Shown piece after piece: positions 55,430 through 64,000 of a DNA stretch of 64,000 nucleotides. The DNA is from Cryptomeria japonica (taxonomy: Eukaryota > Streptophyta > Pinopsida > Cupressales > Cupressaceae): positions 244,987,502 through 245,051,501 of the forward strand of contig NC_081409.1 of NCBI RefSeq assembly GCF_030272615.1, given 5' to 3'. Within the stretch, counting starts at the first letter, position 1. The number at the start of each line of letters is the position of its first letter. Position numbers and translations under genes: made by a program. The notes beneath the pieces are model-generated. The model was not told the origin of the DNA. It was given only the letters and a program-made list of their open reading frames with translations, and did not search any database.

Positions 55430-55850
55430 CAGATTTTGTAGTTGCATGAGTGTCAGATGTTATTGCATGGAAATTTGGTGAATACTCAGATGATTGCATG
55501 TCAGTTTAGGAGCATTTTATGAAGAGGGTTACCATTGCATGTTATTTTCAAGCAGTCCTGGTTAGTGGATTTGGGTTGCATGTCATAATTTATGATTGCA
55601 TGTCAATTATAATCAGTTGCATGTTAGAATTTATGGTTGCATGATGCTTCTAATCAGTTACATGTTATAATTTATGGTTTCATGTTGCTTCTAATCAGTT
55701 GCATGTTAGTTTGGAAACTACCCAAATCTTGCATGCCAGTTTGGTGAACTTGAATGTCAATTAAGGCGACTACCTAGATCCTGCATGTCAGTTTGGTGAC
55801 TACCCAGATAGTTGCATGTTTGTGGGTTTTCTTACATGTCACTAGGAATG
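55430..55850 (+). repeat. GCATG-rich degenerate repeat array
   Basis: TTGCATGT or GCATGTCAGTTTGG words recur about every 20-40 bases, about twenty times. Examples are AATCAGTTGCATGTTA, AATTTATGGTTGCATG and TTGGTGACTACCCAGAT. It lies between the PBS and the first open frame. The core TGCATG equals the plant RY motif, but a regulatory role is not shown. Confidence 0.75.
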
Positions 55851-55948
55851 AGTAATGCAACATAGTATCTTGTTAGCTTTTGGGTACAAATTCAGTTTGA
55901 AATTAGTTGTTTCGGCCACATACAACAAGTTTATAAAATGTCACAACA

Positions 55949-57052
55949 ATGGGTGGAATTATAGATGGAAGATTTCCACCTTACCTTCTAAAATCAGAGT
56001 CACATACAACAAGTGTAAAAAAGGTTACAACAATGGATAAAGGTGTTACAAGTTCATCAAGGAAGGATAGAAGGGATAATATAAGTCCACAAAGAAATGA
56101 TCGACATATGGACAAGCTTATGAATGGTATGAATGACTTCTTCCAAGCATTTCAAAAATATCTATCGAATTTCTTATTATTTTTAGAGAAATTGCTTTTG
56201 GAGGAAGAAGCTAAGAAGATGGATAAGAGGTATGACAATGATGAACTCTTTGAAGTCACTAAAGATGAGCATATAGATCATTCCAACACTGAAAATTCAT
56301 TTGAAGAAGAGGCACATGAGACTTGTATAGTTATGGTAATGTTGTTGAAAGGGAGGAAGTTAATTCTGATTTGGTTATGCATAATAACAATGATACATTA
56401 TTTTTTCATGAATCGTTGCTTGAAGATGCATCTACAAATGTGGATGTTGTGACTAATAAGGATGAAAAAATAGTAGCCATAGGTACAAATTTAGATTTAC
56501 ACAATGTTGAAAGAGACATTGTTCATACATATGAAGGTTTTGTGGATCAAAGACTTCTAGCATAGCATGGTTTAAATGATCAATCTATGGTTGAGGAAGA
56601 ATATGTGGAAGAGTGTGGAAAAGAACATTATTTCAGATTGGAAAGACCTAACCCATCACAAAGAACTTAAGGAATCCACCTATATTTTAGTAGCACACCA
56701 TCATGACTCTTGGGTGGGACATAATGCTTCAAAAGAGGAATTTTGTGAAGAAGAGGTGAAGGAGGTAGCTAATTTTGGGAGGCATGACATTGAATACAAA
56801 TCAGGAAAACAATTATCTAAGGCAACCACACTTGTGAGGCAACTTTCTCTTGAAGATACAAATTTCAATCATGAGATAGGTGCTACAACTATTAGATCAA
56901 TCAACAATGAGGTACATAAGAAGGATCTCATAGATCTAAGCTGCTTGCAAGGTATGATAACCCTTAGTAATTTTGATATTCCTTTTTTTTTACACATGAT
57001 TACATTAGATGAATACTTGTTAAGATCGCATGAGGCATATATATTGTCTTAA
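55949..57052 (+). pseudogene. Internal ORF of the RT-less element, frameshifted
   Basis: Successive open stretches (55949-56452, 56323-56565, 56576-57052) appear to be one acidic protein broken by frameshifts. They include NDFFQAFQKYLSNFLLFLEK, EEEAKKMDKRYDNDELFEV, VEEEYVEECGKEHYF, STYILVAHHHDSWVGH and HDIEYKSGKQLSKATTLVRQ. The position after the PBS and the charged helical character would fit a gag-like protein, but no knuckle is seen. I do not recognise the family. Confidence 0.5.
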
Positions 57053-57890
57053 AGAGCTGATTATCGAGACTAAGAGATTGCCTAACAAGAAGATCCTACA
57101 ATTTGATAATGTTTGGTTTGTAATGGATACTTCACAATGGAGTTGGTTGGAGGTAAAAAACATAACAGCTAAGGAAGTGCAGGTATGGATCAAGTTTATG
57201 ATAGCCAAGGCAGCTAGAACATGTGACTTCTTCCTAAGGGGGTTTAATAGGAATAGATCCTTGTTTGTTGGTGATAGTGGAAGTACTCTCAAGATGATTC
57301 TAGGTTTGATTTTTTGTTCCAACAATGTTGTTGCCTTTTGCACCAACAATATGGAGAGGATATACATGTCTGGTTTTGCACACATGATGGATACCTTTCA
57401 GATCTTCATGAGACCCATCAATCTTAGAGTGATATTATCTAATGAAGATTTGATGAGGGACATTTATCCCTTCATTTGTAGCCCATATGATGATGTTCAT
57501 TCAGCCCACTTTTGGTATAAGGGTGAATGGAACAACCGGTTTCTTTTGGACAGTGGTTTGTTACATAATTTTTCTCATGATTCGCATGCTTCTATGGTGT
57601 CTAGAGAGAGTCTCTACGAGTATTTTTCAGTTTATATCAAAGTAGAGCAATATAAGCATGGTGGAGCAAGGCAGAACTTTGGTAATTTTGTTGATTACAC
57701 GAAGAAGATCATTGTTCTTTTGAGAGTAAGAGTCTTCAAGATTCTCTTCACATGTATGTTGCAGCATTGTATACTTCATGTGAGACCATGCAAAGGTCCT
57801 AGATTGATGTGGGACCCTAGGATTTGTTGGTGCAACATCTTCATAAGTGATTTCTTAAGGGCAAGCAATCTTGGGGTGGGAGGACTATAA
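57030..57890 (+). CDS. Unrecognised 286-residue ORF of the RT-less element
   Basis: This is an intact frame ending at the purine tract and running a few bases into the 3' LTR. Features include TSQWSWLEVKNITAKEVQVW, FMIAKAARTCDFFLRGFNRN, a middle part with many Cys and Met residues, and DPRICWCNIFISDFLRASNL near the end. I see no protease, RT, RNase H or integrase signature, no signal peptide and no zinc motif. It may be a leftover of pol with lost motifs or a non-standard gene. That 286 codons stay open in a decayed element is unusual. The exact start is uncertain because it overlaps the preceding frame. Confidence 0.55.
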   Translation: MRHIYCLKELIIETKRLPNKKILQFDNVWFVMDTSQWSWLEVKNITAKEVQVWIKFMIAKAARTCDFFLRGFNRNRSLFVGDSGSTLKMILGLIFCSNNVVAFCTNNMERIYMSGFAHMMDTFQIFMRPINLRVILSNEDLMRDIYPFICSPYDDVHSAHFWYKGEWNNRFLLDSGLLHNFSHDSHASMVSRESLYEYFSVYIKVEQYKHGGARQNFGNFVDYTKKIIVLLRVRVFKILFTCMLQHCILHVRPCKGPRLMWDPRICWCNIFISDFLRASNLGVGGL

Positions 57891-58689
57891 TGTCCCCCCT
57901 TCTTTGAGTGATAATTAATTAACTAAATGTTAAATAGTCCTAAGTCCTGTGGGATTATTTAAATTTAATTAATTAGCAACTAGACATATTTTATTTTATA
58001 GAGTGACTTTATAATAATGTCAATGAAAAATTATAAAGTAAAGTCACTTTTGAGGGGAAAAGTAAATTAAAAGAGAAATAAAATAAAGTATTACTTTCAA
58101 AAAGGAAAATTATTATAAAAGGAGGAAAAAGTGCATAAAGGATTCATTGTTGAGTTGTTATTTTCAAAGAAACTTTTCCTTCAGAGCTTTATTAGTAAAC
58201 CCTAGGACGGAAACCCAAATCAACCCACTTGGTGAATTCATCTCAGAATTCACAATTGTGCTTCATTATTTAATTTGGAGAGATTTGTAGAGTTTTAGAG
58301 TTATATCTTTGCATGAAATATTAACGAAAGGGTTTTGAGCATTATTTTATGTAATTCTGGTATGTACAAACCTATTGATAGGTCTAATGTGTAATGGCAG
58401 ATTTTTGAGTTGTATTTGGGCATGTTTGGCCTATGTAATCCTGAAATCAAATTTGTTTCATATATATGTTTGCAATTTTCATGTCATTTATGGTTGGATG
58501 AATTCTTGATTGAAGATATTATAATAAGGGATCATTATTGGCATATGTGTTTCTTGTCCACATTTGTTGTAACAAGAAATATAAATTAGAATTCTATGGT
58601 TTGGAGTAGAAAACCATAAGATGGAGAATTAGGGCAAAATTCGGGAAATTATTTTTAAAATTATAGTGCATATCCTATTTGGGATATTT
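57886..58689 (+). repeat. 3' LTR of the RT-less element
   Basis: It starts TATAATGTCCCC (TG changed to TA) and matches the 5' LTR through GTGATAATTAATTAA, CCTAAGTCCT, CTATTTGGGATATTT. Internal deletions occur around 58180-58215. Confidence 0.8.
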
Positions 58690-59984
58690 AAGAGATATAT
58701 AGCTAGGTTTAGTCATCTTAAGAACATTTTGGTGGTAATGTTCATTCAGCAAAAAATGTTTTCTCACATGGTCTTTCCAATGATCCTGAGTTTCTCAATA
58801 TAAATATATTTATGACTTTTTTTAATTAAATCATGAACATTTAGTAATAAAAGGGAAATATATTTCCTCCTTTCACCTCACCCAGTTTTATTATGCTTTA
58901 ATGCATTTCTATCATTACAGTTTTAGTATAGATTTTACTTGTTCTTGATCCCTTACTTCTTTCTCTACTTTCTCTTAGATTCATCAATTCTTTCATTGCA
59001 ATAAGCTGAAATATATACAACACCTTATATTTAATCATGCGGGTTTGATTAAATTTGAGGCTTCATGGCTTTCATGTACTTAGAAAGAGTATCTATCCAG
59101 AGCCCTATAACCTGTTATGTCATTCTTAGTCAGTATGATAGCCTTGATCTATTTCATAATATTAAAATTACTTGAGCTATATGTTTCAAAATCCAACCCC
59201 TTATTCACTTCAATTCTTTATGACATTCCCATTATATATTCCAAGATTATGCTAATTTCGAGGAGTTAAAAAGTTGACTACATTCTTGTAACCTAGTATA
59301 GAAGTCCTTAGAATTGCTTTAGCATCTTTAGTTCTATTGGAGATAGGGTAATAGCCATGCACAAAGATTATGCATTATACTTTGCACCCTTATACTCTAT
59401 TTAGAGAGTATGCATGACTTCATTAGTCCATTTGCTTTCCTTTGGACCTTATTGCATGCTCAAGTTGTGCATGATCCATTGTTCAGTTCAGTCCAAGTTT
59501 CCTATGATAGCCAGTCATAAATAAACTTTTAGCTTTGAATTTTGAAAAGAGTTTCCCTTAACAATGAATAATCTCATAATACAATATTGATCCAAATATA
59601 AGTGTTTTGACTAGGGTTTTAGAACTTACTCTCCTATGGTTTTGAACTTTAAGTATAGACAATGTTTGTGCTAATTCTAACATCCTTGAAATATAATCCT
59701 TAATGAAATCTTGAGGTCCATGTTATAAAGAATCTTAACTCAATAATCTTGTAATTTTTATTCCATTTTTTAAATTATTTCTAATATCTATTTTTAAAAA
59801 TTCTCATTTTTTGTTTTTTTCATTTGTACGATGATAAAACCATTTTTTAGTTAATCCTTTCAACATGTTTCCAAACAAATCGACATTAATTTTATCATTG
59901 AATTTTCAATTAACATTCCTTAAAGCTTTTCAGTTCAAGCATTGGCAAAGATATTTGATGATTTTAGCCACCTCTAGATCATGA
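58690..59984. other. No gene recognised
   Basis: AT-rich sequence without open frames, repeats or element ends that I can support. Confidence 0.45.
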
Positions 59985-60245
59985 GTGTTTGGGGACTAAA
60001 GAATGCTTAACCTCCATCTTTGCCTCTTCAGTGCTTGATTTCCTAACCTTGGTCTGCCCTTTCTTCAAACATCTGGTATAGACAACTGTCCCTAAATTCC
60101 ACCTAGAACCTACTTTCTGATATCCAGCAATCAGACTTTGAGCTTCAACCAATAAACTCCCTCACTCTTCATAGATCAAATTTACTTCTAACGGGAAGCT
60201 AGTGATTCTAATTTGATGAATGGTAATGTTGTGGGGTTAACTCTT
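59985..60245 (-). pseudogene. Decayed coding-like stretch, unknown
   Basis: One minus-strand frame is open for about 68 codons (SLLVEAQSLIAGYQKVGS, RWNLGTVVYTRCLKKGQTKV, EEAKMEVKHS), preceded by TGA and a shifted block VNPTTLPFIKLESLA. The composition is protein-like, but no family is recognised. Confidence 0.3.
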
Positions 60246-60572
60246 TCTCCACAAGTGTACATACTCTTGGTGTTTTTCCTACAACCCTCAATCCTAAGGA
60301 TCTCATCACATCTCAAGTCAGGAGTAGAACGTTCAATGTGGTTTTAAAACTATCAACATATTAAGGAAGAGAAATTCCAAAAGTAACAAAGCTTGATTAT
60401 GCCTACTTCACTTTGAGCTCCATCATACTCAGGAGGGTTTTCCAATTTCTAGGCCTACATTTGATCATAAAATCGTAGAACCTACTACCTATAGGTCTAA
60501 TGAAGATTGATTGTTCTCATATACAATATCCCAATGCTTTGTGAATAGCTGAGAATAAGTAACTTATAAAAT

Positions 60573-62123
60573 TGTTGGCATTACATTAAGTTTGTTGGTA
60601 TGAGGATATTGAAAAGGTTGTTGGAGATTGATGATATAATTGATAGAGGATGATTACTATCTTAATAACATTATTTTGTTATTGATGTCAAGCAATTGAT
60701 TTTCTGATTCAGTATGATGTTGCCGTATCTTAAAGAGTATGTTTTGATGAGTATAAAGATGTCGGTAAATGACACAAAAAGAATGTGAAAATGAAGGGGA
60801 GTAATAAGTTCTTCAATGGGCAACTATTACCAAGTTAGACAGTGATGAGATTATGATAATTTATTGTTTTGATATCATATATATGTGTATTCAAAGATTG
60901 AATAAGAAGGAGAAAATATTTCATGCAATAGAATGATTAAAGGTTTGATACTATTCTATTTTACCAAGCAAGGAGCCAGTCGGTAAATCCCAAGGTTATC
61001 GATGTCGGTTAAAGAAGGAAGAAGTCACTAAGCGTCATCAGCAAGCAAAGCTACCAAGACAGTAATCGAGACAAATACAGAATGTCTACCGAGTAAAGTT
61101 CAGAATTAACCAAGTATCAACTGAGCAGTAACAGATTGCATTGGATGAACAAATACATTATTAAATGAAGGATGCCAATGAGTTGGAGATTTATAGAAGA
61201 TTGGAATGTCATGCAAGAAGTTTGTTAAGGATCAATGACAATGAAAATTCAAGAGTTATATCTACAAAATAGATTGGACGGTCATAACCGAGCACAAGTA
61301 CCAAGGAAGGAATACAAGTTTCAAGGCATTATAAAACATTTTTCAGTTCAAAGGATTCAATGAACCTAGTCAAGTTTGAAGATCTGATGGCTAAGATTAA
61401 TCATGGGAAATGTGATTAAGGAGATTAAGCGGTTAAGAATTGCTTATAAATAAGGAAAATTAATGAACAAAGTATGCGGGCAAATAGAAGAGCAGTGATA
61501 CTACAGAGGTGATTACCAAGTACAGAAGATTGAAGAACAGAGTGAGAAGCACAACAAGGAGAAAGATAAGTCTTATGACAAGATTATTTTGAGCACATAG
61601 AGTCTTCTATAACATTTCAGATGTGAAGTTGTAGATATATTTTATTACTATTATTTATTTTTGTAAGTGACAGGAAATCTCTTAACCGAGTGGACCTAAC
61701 AGTCTTATTTGTAAATCCTCTAGCAAGGTAACATTCTAATTGAGTGTTTGAAATCCTTTGACAAGGTCACTTCTAACAAAGTGCAATATTCTGATAGATC
61801 TGAGGGAAATCCCTTGATCGGGTCACATCTAGCAATGTGTTTATGTAATCTTTAACAGGATTGGCTTTTAACCGAGCATACTCTAGAAGAGTATATTTTC
61901 TTAGTCGGTCCGAAATCCCACAATGGTTTTTCCCTATTAGGGTTTCCACGTTAAGTCTGGTGTTAAATGTGTTTTGATGTTTCAAGTTTATCAGTTTATG
62001 AGTTTGAATGATTTACAGTCATAGTTGCATATCAAGTAAGTTCTACCGAGGTTGAATCTGATTAGAGCATTGAATTGTGAGTTTATCTGATTCTCCCCCC
62101 CCCCCCCTCTCATCTAACTAACA
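60573..62123 (+). repeat. Copia-2 5' LTR
   Basis: It begins TGTTGGCATTAC, with a second TGTTGG at 60592, and ends CTAACTAACA. 1551 bp. It contains the mini-hairpin array (61678-61894), the CCCACAATGGTTTTTCCC block near 61917 and a C-run of thirteen or more near 62095. Confidence 0.9.
61678..61894 (+). repeat. TAAC-loop mini-hairpin array, Copia-2 LTR
   Basis: Stems that pair here include CTCTTAACCGAG, CCTCTAGCAAGG, CCTTTGACAAGG, CACTTCTAACAAAGTG, CCCTTGATCGGG, CACATCTAGCAATGTG and ATACTCTAGAAGAGTAT. In the last, six pairs are perfect where Copia-1 has five. Confidence 0.75.
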
Positions 62124-62140
62124 ATTGGTATCAGAGCTAG
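62124..62140 (+). promoter_or_regulatory. Primer-binding site of Copia-2
   Basis: TTGGTATCAGAGC directly after the LTR matches the initiator tRNA-Met complement. Confidence 0.85.
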
Positions 62141-62185
62141 AACTCCAAAAGAAAAGTTTAAAGGAACTTGAGGCAAGATCCAAAG

Positions 62186-63685
62186 ATGTATAAAAGGGAT
62201 GCACCAAAGTTGAATAAGTCAAGTTTCATCACATGGCAGAAAAGGATGAAGCTGCACTTATCAAGAATTGGAGAATATGCAACATATTATCTGGAGAATG
62301 ATTACACTGCACCTAGCACCTACCCTATGACAATGGAAGAAATAAAGGCAAAGCAAGAACATATTCAAGAAATGATTGAAATTACATCAACATTGACCGA
62401 CTCAGAGTTTAATGATCTAGAAGGTTGTATTGATGCCAAAGTTATGTGGAATAAGCTCACATCTGTGTATGGTGGTGATGAACATATTCAAAGAGAAAAA
62501 GTAGACAGTCTAAGAGGACAAATTGAATCCATGAGAATGAATGAAGGTGAGAACATAATCCAATACAGTACAAGGTTAAGGAAACTGTCAATCAAATCAA
62601 AGGAGCAGGAGGAACTATTGAAGAAAAGGATGTAACAAGTAAGTTGCAGAGAACACTTCTACCTGCTTATGCCATTTGAGTCTCTGCAATTAATGAATTA
62701 AGCTTTGTACCAAACATGCCAGTATCTTTGGATGCTACTATCGGTAAGCTACATGCTTTTGAGTTAAGTAATTTTGAGAACAATGGGTCTTCGATAAACA
62801 AAGTTGAATCTGCATTCAGTTGTTTTCATCTTGGTGAATCTGATGATTACAATGATAGAATGTATAGGTATGCTGAAGGAAATCACATTGGAGCAAGTGA
62901 GAGATTTTGCAAAAACATAGAAGAAGTACACAAACTATATGAGGAAATCAGAAAGAAAGAAGAGTTTGAAGTATTATTGGCCAAAAGGTTACCAAGAGGC
63001 AAAGTTAAGTATAAAGGAAAGTTACCTTTAAAATGTTTTAACCGTGATAAAATTGGACATATGGCTTCTAACTGTCCTGACAAAGAATCTAGTGAAAAGA
63101 GAGAATACCGAGATGACAGATAGAAAGACAACCAATACAAAGGGCACTGAGACTTCAGAAGGAGAGATAGAAAGACATGCCTAGTAGCTGATGAGGAATC
63201 CAATAATGATAAATCTGATGGGACTGAGATAGAGGAAGTTTTATATGTGGCTATCAAAGATGGATCAGACGAAGAAAGGTATGAAGAAAAAGCCTTAATA
63301 TCACACATAAATAATAATTATTCTTGGATAATAGATAGTGGATGCTCACATCACATGATAGGTGATAAATACAAGTTTGTTAAATTAGAAGATTATGATG
63401 GAGGTTATGTAAGATTTGGTAATGATGCACCTTGTCCTGTGAAAGGTAAAGGTTCTATCACACTTCTTGACAATGCTAAATGTGATGATGTATATTGGGT
63501 TGAAGGTCTAAAATACAATTTGTTGAGTGTAGCATAGCTAAACAATACAGGATACCGAATAGAATTTCTTAAAGGAATTGTCAAAGTTCATGACAAACAT
63601 GGAAAGTTGGCTGTTACTGGGACTCAAAAAGGAGTTAATACATTTCATCTTGACTCAACTCAGAACAATTGTCTGTATCAAAAAT
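62186..63685 (+). pseudogene. Copia-2 gag and protease, broken
   Basis: Gag starts MYKRDAPKLNKSSF at 62186. A frameshift lies near 62580. The in-frame TGA at 62677-62679 is at the same codon as in Copia-1. The knuckle reads CFNRDKIGHMASNC, with the second Cys replaced by Arg. More stops lie at 63121-63123 and about 63150. The protease motif IIDSGCSHHM is intact, unlike Copia-1. A stop at 63535-63537 follows YNLLSVA. Inactive. Confidence 0.9.
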
Positions 63686-64000
63686 AGAAGATACCTGGTT
63701 ATGGCATAAAAGGTTTTGTCATGTAAATTTTGATAACCCGATCAAAATAAGTAATAAACACCATGTAAGAGGTCTACCGAGCTTGGAAAAACCTGAGAAT
63801 GTAATATGTCAAGGATGCCAGATGGGTAAAATGACAAAATCAAGCTTTACAAGTAAGTCTTACACTTCTAAGGGAATTTTAGATCTTGTGGACACTGATC
63901 TTTGTGGTCCTATGAAAGTTCAAAGTTATTATGGTGATAAATACTTCATATTATTTGTGGATGATTACTCAAGGATGATGTTAGTTATGTTTTTTAAAAG
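63686..64000 (+). pseudogene. Copia-2 integrase, start only
   Basis: The pre-integrase block (TWLWHKRFCHVNFDNP), CQGCQMGKMTKSSFTSKSY and the core DTDLCGPMKVQSYYGDKYF are read after a frame change. The CxxC of the HHCC zinc motif, lost in Copia-1, is present here. The window ends within the core. Confidence 0.85.

Larger units (their letters stand above)
54518..58689 (+). mobile_element. LTR retroelement without visible RT
   Basis: Two similar LTRs (54518-55374 and 57886-58689) both start with T.TAATGTCCCC. A PBS-like TGGTATTAGAGA follows the first, and a purine tract GGGGTGGGAGGACT precedes the second. The flanking bases AAGAT and AAGAG match in four of five positions. The internal region is only 2.5 kb, with a repeat array and several open frames but no protease, RT, RNase H or integrase motif that I can find. 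It is therefore non-autonomous, or a deleted element. Confidence 0.8.
60573..64000 (+). mobile_element. Copia-2, same family as Copia-1, cut by window end
   Basis: 5' LTR 60573-62123, PBS, gag, protease and the start of integrase are present. The remainder lies beyond 64000. Gag and protease align with Copia-1 almost residue by residue, so the two are close relatives. Lesions differ from Copia-1 except for the shared gag TGA. Confidence 0.92.

Noticed and set aside
57020-57385. 121-codon minus-strand frame
   Set aside because: Antisense to the 286-codon frame and without motifs.
62883-63308. 141-codon minus-strand frame
   Set aside because: Antisense shadow of Copia-2 gag.

Overview
The window looks like intergenic DNA from a very large plant genome. 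A gymnosperm is the best guess, because it shows layers of old, diverged, nested retroelements in an AT-rich background with almost no host gene; this is inferred from texture, and no marker gene proves it. I see no functional host gene, tRNA, rRNA or CRISPR array. The only host-gene trace is a short pentatricopeptide-repeat (PPR) pseudogene near 51.1 kb.

Layout. 1-7.3 kb: AT-rich DNA with a 142-bp Mutator-type MITE (9-bp target duplication), a 183-bp foldback element, a decayed copia-type LTR and a piece of reverse transcriptase from a LINE lineage unlike the others. 7.3-15.2 kb: LINE-A, full length on the minus strand with an 18-bp target-site duplication (TSD). Its ORF2 (endonuclease, RT, RNase H) is broken only by one amber codon. 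15.2-50.4 kb: an old AT-rich repeat mosaic containing two 1.4-1.9 kb pyrimidine tracts. Four more minus-strand LINEs sit in it: LINE-B (16.2-18.0 kb), LINE-C (20.9-28.6 kb), LINE-D (28.8-44.7 kb) and LINE-E (44.9-47.8 kb). LINE-D is split by a structurally complete copia element (33.1-40.8 kb) and LINE-E by a solo LTR (45.5-46.8 kb). 50.4-60.6 kb: the PPR fragment, a 992-bp terminal-inverted-repeat element, an RNase H scrap, and an LTR element (54.5-58.7 kb) with no visible RT but a 286-codon open frame. 60.6-64.0 kb: a second copia element of the same family, cut by the window edge.

Insertion order can be read from the flanks. Removing each element between its TSDs rejoins host sequence that matches other copies of the AT-rich repeat, so the sites partly serve as each other's empty sites.

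The most interesting signals are: (1) a third open frame downstream of RNase H in LINE-B, -C and -E, homologous among the three, with a different third frame at the same place in LINE-D; (2) an array of about twelve mini-hairpins with a shared TAAC-type loop in the copia LTRs, kept in four copies with changed stem sequence; (3) the two long pyrimidine tracts with homologous borders; (4) an in-frame TGA at the same gag codon in both copia copies.
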